Positions 1 through 6,011 of a stretch of DNA of 17,778 nt are shown here, piece after piece. The stretch is from Bathycorpusculum sp964410435 (GTDB lineage: Archaea; Thermoproteota; Bathyarchaeia; Bathyarchaeales; Bathycorpusculaceae), in contig CAYPGY010000029.1 in NCBI GenBank assembly GCA_964410435.1, forward strand, positions 1 through 17,778, in the 5' to 3' direction. Made by a program: the position numbers and the translations under genes. Below the pieces are notes generated by a model. It searched no databases and had not been told where the DNA came from. It worked only from the letters and a program-made list of their open reading frames with translations. The stretch's first letter is position 1, and each line of letters begins with the position of its first letter.

Positions 1-2
1 AG

Positions 3-122
3 AAGGGAACACGGCGCTGCTACATCATCAATGAAAAGTTTTGGCAGAAACAGCTGTTTCTGGTTCGGGCTTTAGTGTGGGTTGCTGTTTGGTTGTGGGC
101 TTTCTACAACCAGTCGAATTGA
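3..122 (+). CDS. C-terminal tail of an unidentified protein cut by the left edge
   Basis: A reading frame runs open from the left edge for 39 codons and stops at 120-122. The peptide is basic at first (KGTRRCYIINEKFWQKQ) and then hydrophobic and rich in tryptophan, ending LWAFYNQSN. The two other forward frames stop at 31-33 and 73-75, so this is the longest open one. A Trp/Tyr-rich end like this would suit the tail of a transposase/integrase or of a membrane protein, but I do not recognise it, and 39 codons can stay open by chance. The next gene starts 42 bases later on the same strand. Confidence 0.3.
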   Translation, partial: KGTRRCYIINEKFWQKQLFLVRALVWVAVWLWAFYNQSN

Positions 123-164
123 ATTATGCAAGCTTAATTACGCCAACTATTCTTTTTGTAGATT

Positions 165-491
165 ATGGATAATAGAAAAAAAGCTCTCTTGGCAGCAGTG
201 ACCTCTTTTGCATCTCTTGCCTCCGTTTATACCGCTTGGGTTTATTCAGTTGCCATTCACGTGTTCGAGGACCACGGAGCACTATATTGGCCTACGCCAG
301 GATACAGCTTCCTACCTTGGCCGTCAACGCCAACAGGAATTGTCATCCAAGTACTATGGCCTCTAAGTCAAAGCGATATTCAGTATTATCAGTATGTGAT
401 CCAGTCTGGGGCGCTGATTATTCTAACGGTTCTGCTGTGGTTTGGCGTTTTCTATAGCCTGCATAAATTCCGAAAACCAACATTCACATGA
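165..491 (+). CDS. Small two-helix membrane protein, unknown function
   Basis: This 108-residue protein is of a family I do not recognise. It starts MDNRKK and then has a hydrophobic segment at about residues 8-33. A polar, aromatic and proline-rich stretch follows (WPTPGYSFLPWPSTPTG, about 43-58), and a second strong transmembrane segment lies at about 81-98. It ends in a basic tail (HKFRKP). By the positive-inside rule both ends would face the cytoplasm and the Trp/Pro-rich loop would be outside. There is no Shine-Dalgarno site just before the ATG; an AT-rich CTTAATTA about 30 bases upstream could be a TATA box for a leaderless transcript. A second small two-helix protein follows 69 bases downstream on the same strand. 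Confidence 0.6.
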   Translation: MDNRKKALLAAVTSFASLASVYTAWVYSVAIHVFEDHGALYWPTPGYSFLPWPSTPTGIVIQVLWPLSQSDIQYYQYVIQSGALIILTVLLWFGVFYSLHKFRKPTFT

Positions 492-530
492 ATTGAATCC
501 GAAAAATCAAAGAAATTTTCTGGAAATGAC

Positions 531-537
531 TTTTAAG
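531..537 (+). promoter_or_regulatory. TATA-like box for a leaderless transcript
   Basis: TTTTAAG is centred about 27 bases before the ATG at 561, the usual distance from an archaeal TATA box to the transcription start. No Shine-Dalgarno site lies between them, so transcription probably begins at or next to the start codon. This is inferred from spacing only. Confidence 0.45.
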
Positions 538-560
538 TTAAAACGCGCCTGTACTAAAGC

Positions 561-800
561 ATGCGACTAACCAAGATCTTAATCGGCGAATTCATTGTCT
601 TAATCGCTTCAGTCTTTATTTTCCGAAGCCTCTGGACCATGCTCGACCAATACTTTGGATACAACTACTTGCCTGAATTCCTGATACTGGGCATAGTCTT
701 AACCGTCATAGGCTTAATCGTGCTTAATCATGAGGTAAAATGCGGGATGGAGAAAGCCGCTAAACCTAAGAGTGCCAATCCCCAGTCAGAACTTGCGTAG
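561..800 (+). CDS. Small two-helix membrane protein overlapping the tiaS 3' end
   Basis: This 79-residue protein has two hydrophobic segments, at about residues 5-26 (ILIGEFIVLIASVFIF) and 38-56 (FLILGIVLTVIGLIVL). A charged, lysine-rich tail of about 20 residues follows. I do not recognise the family. The last 35 bases are shared with the 3' end of the convergent tiaS gene, so the tails of both proteins are encoded on opposite strands of the same DNA. Probable leaderless start (TATA-like element at 531). The hydrophobic pattern and ATG spacing support a real gene; the function is unknown. Confidence 0.6.
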   Translation: MRLTKILIGEFIVLIASVFIFRSLWTMLDQYFGYNYLPEFLILGIVLTVIGLIVLNHEVKCGMEKAAKPKSANPQSELA

Positions 801-2106
801 CGTAGCATTGTTTTTCTTGTCCGTAGCGTCGAAGCGGTTTAGTTAAGTGCCTCTGTGACCTCGTCGAAGTAACATATAGCCCCAACTCAATCGACCGCGG
901 CAGCGCTGTTTCCTTCTTTTTCAGGTCCTTGTATTTGCCACCGCATTTTTCGCATCGGTACCCTTGGTTTTTACCCATGGATTTGAGGCGTTTGCCGCAG
1001 TGTGGGCACATTGGGTTCTCCGTTTGCACCTGTTGGGCTAATTTGAGTATCCGTATTTTTTCTAGGTTGATTGTCATGGGCTTGGTTTCTGTTGCCTTAT
1101 GCGTTGCGCCGATGACTTCCAGCTCATCGCCGACCATTAGTTGCCTTGCGATTTTGTTGAGGTCGCCTGTGGGTTCGTAGGCGGCGCAATCAACCTCCGC
1201 CGAATCGTCCTTAATGGAGAAAATAACGTGACGGACTGGAACCAACCGCGGACTTTTGGAGACGGTGCCTTTAACGATTACCGAGCAGTAGGGCTCAACA
1301 TCGCTCAACTTTGCCACGTGCTTTAGGTGGGCGTCTGTGCCCTGATTACTGCGGAAAATCACCCAGCGCTCAACCGGCTCCAGCGGCTTAACTATGTCAA
1401 AGGCTTTCTTGACGACTTCCGCTGATTCCCCTCTGATGCCAAACAGAATCGGGTCGGGGCCTCGGGGTGTGATTATGACTCGGTTTTTTTCTGTATCTAC
1501 GTTATTGTAAGTGTATGGCTGGGTTTGGCGGTCCATCTCAAAAATCGAGTCCTTATCGACTCGGCGTTTTGTGCCCAAGTTCTTGGGAGTTCTGTAAGCT
1601 ATAAGCTCGTAGGTGTGATCACAGTTCAAGGTTTCCCCGATGGCTGCCAATGCGCCGATGATGCCGCGGCAGGTATTGTAGCCCAATGCTTCCGCATGGT
1701 ATTTCTTGATCAGCGCGAGGGCTTCTTCGAGGGTTACGATTACTGTTTCGGCTTTTTTTGAGAAGGCGGTTAGTTCCTCAGGGATAGTTGGCGAGGTGTA
1801 GAAGACTAGGCCGGGGTCGGTTCCTTTATCGTTGATGTGCGCATGCTTCTCCCAAAGCTCAATTGCTGTGTCTTTGATTTCCTGTTCAAACTGCGTCTCG
1901 TAGGTGAATCTTAGGCAAAGTGCCCCGTTGCCACGCGTTTTCCAAGGAACATTCGGGTTAAGCCTGATAAGCCCGGGGTAATCAATGTAGGTTACATAAA
2001 ATTTTTTTAGTTTCTCGATTAGAACTGCGGTGAGGTATGTGGTGCATCCTCCCTTGGTTGAGTCGGTATCGTCTAAGCCGATATGCATAGTCTGCAGTGT
2101 ATCCAA
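766..2106 (-). CDS. tiaS: tRNA(Ile2) 2-agmatinylcytidine synthetase TiaS
   Basis: TiaS attaches agmatine to the wobble cytidine (C34) of the CAU-anticodon isoleucine tRNA in an ATP-dependent reaction, so that this tRNA reads AUA rather than AUG. It is specific to archaea and normally essential. The family signature MHIGLDDTDSTKGGC is at the N-terminus (DDTD at 12-15), with the conserved NTCRGIIGALAAIG at about 144-157 and PRGPDPILFGIRGES at about 214-228. An OB-fold lies at about 272-355 and a C-terminal zinc ribbon has Cys367, Cys370, Cys385 and Cys388. The conserved tail LPRSIELGLYV...RHLTKPL is present, followed by some 16 extra residues that overlap the convergent membrane-protein gene. 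The listed start is a TTG with GAGG 9 bases upstream; an ATG six codons in (2088) would give the more typical start MHIGLDDTDS. Confidence 0.95.
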   Translation of the reverse strand: MDTLQTMHIGLDDTDSTKGGCTTYLTAVLIEKLKKFYVTYIDYPGLIRLNPNVPWKTRGNGALCLRFTYETQFEQEIKDTAIELWEKHAHINDKGTDPGLVFYTSPTIPEELTAFSKKAETVIVTLEEALALIKKYHAEALGYNTCRGIIGALAAIGETLNCDHTYELIAYRTPKNLGTKRRVDKDSIFEMDRQTQPYTYNNVDTEKNRVIITPRGPDPILFGIRGESAEVVKKAFDIVKPLEPVERWVIFRSNQGTDAHLKHVAKLSDVEPYCSVIVKGTVSKSPRLVPVRHVIFSIKDDSAEVDCAAYEPTGDLNKIARQLMVGDELEVIGATHKATETKPMTINLEKIRILKLAQQVQTENPMCPHCGKRLKSMGKNQGYRCEKCGGKYKDLKKKETALPRSIELGLYVTSTRSQRHLTKPLRRYGQEKQCYATQVLTGDWHS

Positions 2107-2173
2107 GGGAATGTTCCTCTATAGTGAAGCATAGAGGTTTGAAGGTAAAAAATATTGTCAGCGAAAACGCTGC

Positions 2174-2485
2174 TTAGGCATAAACCTGTACTTGTTCGCG
2201 GTCGATTACTCCGTGTTCCGGTTCCGCCTTTGGCCCGCTGAAAACTATTGGCGACTTCTCCGAAGTGATCATGGTTAGTTTGGATTCTATTCGGCCTACA
2301 CTATCAATCTCGTGGGTGATAATTCGTTTAAGTTCTTCCATACTCTTGGCCGATACGTTGACGATTATGTCGTAAATTCCCCAGAGGTTATAGGCTTCCT
2401 CTACACCATCCAAGGCTTTCAACGCTTTTAGTACATTTTTTTCTTGCCCGATCTCCGTATTTAATAGAACATAAGCTGTTGGCAT
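2174..2485 (-). CDS. Stand-alone RAM (Lrp/AsnC ligand-binding) domain protein 1
   Basis: This is a single Lrp/AsnC-type ligand-binding (RAM) domain with no helix-turn-helix. Such domains bind small molecules, often amino acids, between subunits and assemble into dimers and rings. The fold pattern is clear: MPTAYVLLNTEIG (strand 1), a helix EKNVLKALKAL, then DGVEEAYNLWGIYDIIVNV, a helix KSMEELKRIITHEI, and a last strand SKLTMIT. About 25 extra residues follow (SPIVFSGPKAEPEHGVI...), unlike the two paralogues in this window. I chose the ATG at 2485 because GGAG lies 9 bases before it and the protein then begins exactly at the domain; an ATG at 2500 adds MEKKI but has no ribosome site. tiaS lies 67 bases downstream on the same strand. 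The ligand is unknown. Confidence 0.85.
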   Translation of the reverse strand: MPTAYVLLNTEIGQEKNVLKALKALDGVEEAYNLWGIYDIIVNVSAKSMEELKRIITHEIDSVGRIESKLTMITSEKSPIVFSGPKAEPEHGVIDREQVQVYA

Positions 2486-2764
2486 AATTTTTTTCTCCAT
2501 TTAAGGGGTTGTATGGTTGTTAGAGGCCCGGGTGCTCTTTCGTGTAAAGGGGGAACACAAAAAGCCTCAATGTGTCCTCAAGCCTCCGCCAACCATTAAA
2601 AATTATAGTGCATCCTCTGGCAGTCGCTGCCCCGCTTCGCATGCAACTGTACTGTAGGCTGTTTATCATTTGTATCACCAGTGTTGACGCACAAGGGTGA
2701 TATTTCTGTGAAAAAAATTTAAGACTATGTGATTGTGCTGATACAGTCACAAACGCTTAGCTGC

Positions 2765-2893
2765 TTAAGCGAGGATACATTCTTCGTAGCTTTCGTGGTA
2801 ATGTTCTTTGGCGTGCTCGTTTAGTTCTCGTGTGCAATCAAAGTTCTCGCCACACCACGGACACTTTAATCCTGCCTTTAACAGTCGCGTCAT
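2765..2893 (-). CDS. 42-residue C2H2 zinc-finger protein
   Basis: A short minus-strand frame encodes a single classic zinc finger. It begins MTRLLKAGLKCPWCGEN, continues FDCTRELNEHAKEHYHESY, and stops after residue 42. Spacing is C-x2-C-x12-H-x3-H (Cys11, Cys14, His27, His31), with Phe18 and Leu24 at the two hydrophobic core positions of the ββα fold. An exact match of this pattern by chance in so short a frame is unlikely. Single-finger proteins of this size are known in archaea and may bind DNA or protein. Upstream there is only a weak GGGTAAGT before the ATG, so the start is less certain than the finger. It lies between RAM proteins 1 and 2 on the same strand, 96 bases from the end of RAM protein 2. 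No function can be assigned from sequence. Confidence 0.7.
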   Translation of the reverse strand: MTRLLKAGLKCPWCGENFDCTRELNEHAKEHYHESYEECILA

Positions 2894-2989
2894 ACTTACC
2901 CAGAGAATTGTTTCCCCGTTTAAGGGTAAAAAGTTATGTAAGTAACAAGAAAATAAGACAAAAATTAGCTTTTGAAAAGAATAGGGGGT

Positions 2990-3295
2990 TTATTGTTTGT
3001 CCTCTACGACAATCATTGTGAGTGTCGAGCGGACTTTATCAAGCCGTCGGATTCTCCAGGTTACAATCTCCTTGAGTTTATCCATGGTTTCCGCTTTGAC
3101 TCTGGCTACGATGTCGTAGACGCCGTACACGGCGGAGGCTTCCTCTACGCCTTCTACCTTCTTAAGTTCTTTTAAGACGTCAGATTCAGAGCCTATCTCG
3201 GTATTTATCAACACAAACGCTGTATAATGATCCTCTACGTATTTATAGGTCGTATAAACGTTAAAAAGATTACTATAAGCAGCCAAGCAACCCAC
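2990..3295 (-). CDS. Stand-alone RAM (Lrp/AsnC ligand-binding) domain protein 2
   Basis: A second RAM-only protein. The domain runs from about residue 25 (TAFVLINTEIGSESDVLKE) through GVEEASAVYGVYDIVARVKA and TMDKLKEIVTWRIRRLDKV to RSTLTMIVVEDKQ at the end. It resembles RAM protein 3 more than RAM protein 1 (shared VRSTLT and YGVYDI). The start is uncertain. The listed GTG has GGTGA 10 bases upstream and begins 33 bases after the flippase-like gene, so operon translation from it is plausible, but it adds about 24 residues absent from both paralogues. A good TATA-like CTATAAATA lies inside that extra stretch (3241-3247), and a leaderless GTG at 3214 would start within the first strand of the domain. 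No ATG occurs where the paralogues begin; that position is CAT. T-rich sequence follows the stop. Confidence 0.82.
   Translation of the reverse strand: MGCLAAYSNLFNVYTTYKYVEDHYTAFVLINTEIGSESDVLKELKKVEGVEEASAVYGVYDIVARVKAETMDKLKEIVTWRIRRLDKVRSTLTMIVVEDKQ
3241..3247 (-). promoter_or_regulatory. Internal TATA-like box in the RAM protein 2 N-terminal extension
   Basis: On the minus strand the sequence reads CCTATAAATACG, nearly the same as the CTATAAATCACG element before RAM protein 3. It sits about 30 bases before the in-frame GTG at 3214. Either RAM protein 2 has its own promoter inside the longer frame, or the longer N-terminus is not translated. Confidence 0.4.
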
Positions 3296-3328
3296 AACCA
3301 GCAGGTCACCTAAAAAACAATAAGGCGC

Positions 3329-4384
3329 CTACTCAACTGGCGTCGTTACTGCTTTGCCTTTGTTTTTACGCATAATCCCAAGACCCGCATACTGCAAAGC
3401 ACCATACGATGCGACAAGGCGGAACCATAAATTCACAACCCGAGTCAAAATTGCTATAGAAAACGCCACATCTGCACCTGTATTAAGCACGGTTAACGTC
3501 CAGCTAGTTACGAGTTCAGGGATAAAAAACGCTGCTCCCACAGTCTGCAAAACACCCGTCAACGTGAAAACAATAAAAATCGCGTCTAAACGGATCGGTT
3601 GACCCAACGCCGCGAAAGTCACAACGAACACCATTAACTCAAAGCAGAAACTCATGAACGAAAAAATTATCGGCGCCACCAAAGACCGCGGCTTAGAACG
3701 TAATTTTGCGATTCCCTCATGAAAACCGGTCAATGTCACTTCCGCCTTTGTAAGGAAAGCGGCTGGGTTCCAGCTTCTGCGGAAGAATCGAATAATTTTA
3801 ACTGCTAAACCGAGAAGCGTTTTTGTTGCTGAGGGTTTGATGCTTACATAGTATACTATCCCCAGTGCAAGGATGGATAATGCTAGTACGATGCTTATTA
3901 TTACCGCGGCGAAGACGGGTAGCTGATAGTTGATTAATACAAGACACAGTCCGATCGCGAGAGTGGAGATAGAAAGGGTCATGTTAAACATTTTCTGCCA
4001 AACCGCTGATGCACCGACGCAGCCTAAATCAGCCTTCACATCCTGATTCAGCATGTACGTTTTAGATACTTCAGCGGACCAGCCAAGCTGAGGCACGGTA
4101 GCTTCAAAAAACAGGCCCACCCACGTGTAGAGGAAGGCTTTGCCCCGCGAAACATTCACATGAAGGCCGCCCAGAAGCTTATACCATACAAGCGAAGAGA
4201 AAACCGTGTTGGCTACGTAGCATAGAAACGCCAGCGCGTAGATGGCGAGGTCTGTTTCTACGAGTGTCTCCGCGACCTGCGCGGGATTAACATAAAAGAA
4301 AAGGTAAAGCAGAAACGCCGCTAAACTTAAAGCTAATACGATTAGGATCGATTTTGACTGCAGCGTTTTCCTTTCAGGTTCCAT
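3329..4384 (-). CDS. Flippase-like polytopic membrane protein (LPG synthase TM-domain family)
   Basis: About 351 residues with some eight hydrophobic helices, matching the lysylphosphatidylglycerol-synthase transmembrane/UPF0104 flippase-like family. Bacterial relatives move or modify lipids; in archaea the stand-alone membrane domain has no established substrate. The family's central motif appears as ATVPQLGWSAEVSKTYML at about 95-112 (usual form: Pro, Gly, Glu, then Arg or Lys). The later helix begins FFIPELVTSWTL at about 286. The C-terminus is short and basic (MRKNKGKAV). The frame stays open to a TTG at 4441, overlapping the previous gene. I prefer the ATG at 4384 (MEPERKTLQSK) with GGA 6 bases upstream; an ATG at 4405 is an alternative. 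It lies between the secreted protein and RAM protein 2 with small gaps, so co-transcription is likely and a role in envelope lipid handling is a guess. Confidence 0.82.
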   Translation of the reverse strand: MEPERKTLQSKSILIVLALSLAAFLLYLFFYVNPAQVAETLVETDLAIYALAFLCYVANTVFSSLVWYKLLGGLHVNVSRGKAFLYTWVGLFFEATVPQLGWSAEVSKTYMLNQDVKADLGCVGASAVWQKMFNMTLSISTLAIGLCLVLINYQLPVFAAVIISIVLALSILALGIVYYVSIKPSATKTLLGLAVKIIRFFRRSWNPAAFLTKAEVTLTGFHEGIAKLRSKPRSLVAPIIFSFMSFCFELMVFVVTFAALGQPIRLDAIFIVFTLTGVLQTVGAAFFIPELVTSWTLTVLNTGADVAFSIAILTRVVNLWFRLVASYGALQYAGLGIMRKNKGKAVTTPVE

Positions 4385-4431
4385 CAGGTTTCCGGCCTTG
4401 CACATTAGGTTGTTGGTTGACCTTTTAAGGC

Positions 4432-5112
4432 TTAACAGCAACTTGGCTGGGCGGGTTCAGGGCTGTGTTCAGGTCTATGATGCCTGCACCGCGCAACTCC
4501 AGCAAGAATCAATACGGCTATAATTAACACACCCACAATCACCAGTACAATTGACGCTAAATCTATGGTTTGGGGATGCCACATGTTAGTGGCGGAAACA
4601 ATCGAGTGAATACTATAAGCCGCCGCCTCAGTGTAGCCTTCCAAGCTAACGCCTGTCTCTTTATCCCAAATGTATGTGTTACCGAGGATAGTTGCAGTAA
4701 GAACGATCCGTTGCGCACCCGCGTAGGTCCTCGTTTCGGAACCCGTGATGTTTACGCTACCATAGTTCTCATCCATGAAGCTGTCACCTACCTCTAAACC
4801 TGCAGGGATAATGAAGTCGTCGATTAAGTGACCTGTTTCTAAGTTAAGTGTAGCGGTAATTGTGTCGCTACTTCCGTCAGTAAAATTTGAGGTTATCTTT
4901 GCCGTCACTTCTGGGCCATCTACAGAGATGATTTCCATGCGCGCTGACTCCACGTCGTGGCCCTGCATGGGTGCACCGCTGGAGGTAACGTTGTATTCGA
5001 TCCAGTCGCCGCTCCGAACGCCAATTGACACTTCACCTGACGCTGTAGCCAACAATAAGGCTGTTGCTACAATAGAAATGACTACCATGCCTTGAAAAAG
5101 GGTTATTCGCAT
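4432..5112 (-). CDS. Secreted, C-terminally membrane-anchored protein of unknown function
   Basis: About 226 residues. A signal peptide covers residues 1-25 (MRITLFQGMVVISIVATALL, then a short ATASG-type cleavage region). A beta-rich outer domain starts GVRSGDWIEYNVTSSG and contains three N-glycosylation sequons (NVT, NFT, NIT). A transmembrane helix lies at about 185-206, followed by a cytoplasmic tail rich in His, Arg and Pro that ends in Cys-Cys. The pattern is a type I surface protein. The frame extends to a TTG at 5127, but I take the ATG at 5112: it begins exactly at the signal peptide and has a TATA-like TTTTATT centred 29 bases upstream, as expected for a leaderless transcript. The flippase-like gene starts just after its stop (its longest frame overlaps by 10 bases), which suggests an operon. 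I do not recognise the outer domain. Confidence 0.72.
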   Translation of the reverse strand: MRITLFQGMVVISIVATALLLATASGEVSIGVRSGDWIEYNVTSSGAPMQGHDVESARMEIISVDGPEVTAKITSNFTDGSSDTITATLNLETGHLIDDFIIPAGLEVGDSFMDENYGSVNITGSETRTYAGAQRIVLTATILGNTYIWDKETGVSLEGYTEAAAYSIHSIVSATNMWHPQTIDLASIVLVIVGVLIIAVLILAGVARCRHHRPEHSPEPAQPSCC

Positions 5113-5137
5113 AATTGCATGATTCAATGACTAAACT

Positions 5138-5144
5138 AATAAAA
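5138..5144 (-). promoter_or_regulatory. TATA-like box of the secreted-protein operon
   Basis: TTTTATT on the minus strand, centred about 29 bases before the ATG at 5112, with no Shine-Dalgarno site between. It would give a leaderless mRNA covering the secreted protein, the flippase-like protein and possibly RAM protein 2. Confidence 0.4.
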
Positions 5145-5186
5145 CTGGTGCCTAAACAAGAATTGAAAAAGCGGATGGAGAAGTGT

Positions 5187-5420
5187 TTATTCTTCCATCA
5201 TGATTAAAGTTAAAGTTGACCTAACCCTGTTAAGAGTGCGGACTTTTCTAGTAACAAGATCTTTCAAGTTCTCCATAGAGTCAGCTTTAACTTTGCTAAT
5301 TATATCGTAAACACCATAGGAGTAGTATGCTTCCACGATGCCATCGATTTTCTTTAGCGTACTTACTACTTCTTCTTCGGCGCCTGATTCAACGTTAATT
5401 AGTACAAAGGCTTGTGGCAT
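5187..5420 (-). CDS. Stand-alone RAM (Lrp/AsnC ligand-binding) domain protein 3
   Basis: A 77-residue protein that is nothing but one RAM domain. It starts MPQAFVLINVESGAEEEVV, continues with DGIVEAYYSYGVYDIISKVK and a helix SMENLKDLVTRKVRTLNRV, and ends RSTLTLIMMEE. This is the minimal length of the family. The ATG has GGTGA 7 bases upstream and a TATA-like CTATAAATC about 37 bases upstream, so it probably has its own promoter. It belongs to the same expansion as the RAM proteins at 2174 and 2990. With no helix-turn-helix it cannot act as a classical Lrp repressor by itself. It could sense a metabolite and act on a partner, or form mixed rings with its paralogues; both ideas are inference. 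Confidence 0.88.
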   Translation of the reverse strand: MPQAFVLINVESGAEEEVVSTLKKIDGIVEAYYSYGVYDIISKVKADSMENLKDLVTRKVRTLNRVRSTLTLIMMEE

Positions 5421-5452
5421 TTAGAGTCACCACGGTATGCTATTGCAAACGT

Positions 5453-5461
5453 GATTTATAG
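5453..5461. promoter_or_regulatory. Shared bidirectional TATA element
   Basis: The 9-mer GATTTATAG reads CTATAAATC on the other strand. On the minus strand it lies about 37 bases before RAM protein 3, giving a leader just long enough for its GGTGA site. On the plus strand it could drive the zinc-ribbon membrane protein with a leader of about 80 bases. Only one of the two uses may be real. Confidence 0.45.
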
Positions 5462-5562
5462 TTGTTATGCACATAAACAAGCCTTTTAGCGCTTTAAACC
5501 CCAAAGAAACCAAAAATCTTATCAACACAACAATCCACAAGCTTACATCAGGAGAAACGGAA

Positions 5563-5901
5563 ATGGTTTACTGTACAAAATGCGGCACTCAAAACTCTGA
5601 TACAGCAGTCAACTGCTCAAACTGTGGAGCACCACTCTACAGCGGCGAAGCCAGACCATACCATACCCAGTATGAACACAGACGCTACTACCGCGAAGAG
5701 TATCGGCATAAAAGCGGCGGCGAAGGCATAGGCTTACTTATAGTCGGCTTATTCATCGTCGTAATCGGTTTAGCAGCAATCACGGGCTTCACTTTATTTT
5801 GGAATTACTTCTGGCCGCTGGTTATAATCCTGATCGGCGTATGGATTATCCTGCTTGGGATACGGCGCAACCGCAGATACAGGCAAGCGCCACCCCCCTA
5901 A
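5563..5901 (+). CDS. Zinc-ribbon protein with two transmembrane helices
   Basis: A 112-residue protein. An N-terminal zinc ribbon starts MVYCTKCGTQN, with Cys4, Cys7, Cys18 and Cys21 as metal ligands. A polar linker rich in Tyr, His and Arg follows, then two membrane helices at about 54-76 (GIGLLIVGLFIVVIGLAAI) and 78-99, the second with the FWPLVIILIG pattern seen in LiaF/DUF5668-like two-helix modules. A basic tail faces the cytoplasm. The frame is open back to an ATG at 5467, but the ATG at 5563 is the likely start: GGAG lies 8 bases upstream and the protein then begins at the zinc ribbon, as is usual for this architecture. Such proteins are common in archaea and have no known reaction. 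Its 3' end is 110 bases before pyrG. Confidence 0.78.
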   Translation: MVYCTKCGTQNSDTAVNCSNCGAPLYSGEARPYHTQYEHRRYYREEYRHKSGGEGIGLLIVGLFIVVIGLAAITGFTLFWNYFWPLVIILIGVWIILLGIRRNRRYRQAPPP

Positions 5902-6011
5902 CTCTACATTTTTTCGGTAATATTTGTGTTGTATTGCTCATTTTTTCAGGTCTCCACACAAAAGAGTTAAAAGCACTTTTCGTAAAAGGTGTAGGCATTG
6001 CGGGGAAACTA

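Noticed and set aside
2520..2750. A 76-residue minus-strand frame between RAM protein 1 and the zinc finger
   Set aside because: Its composition is unlike its neighbours, it has no domain pattern or ribosome site, and it looks like a chance frame in intergenic DNA.
5799..6011. A 71-residue N-terminal extension of CTP synthase in the same frame
   Set aside because: It overlaps the zinc-ribbon gene in another frame, has no similarity to the family, and the ATG at 6012 has a ribosome site and matches the standard start.
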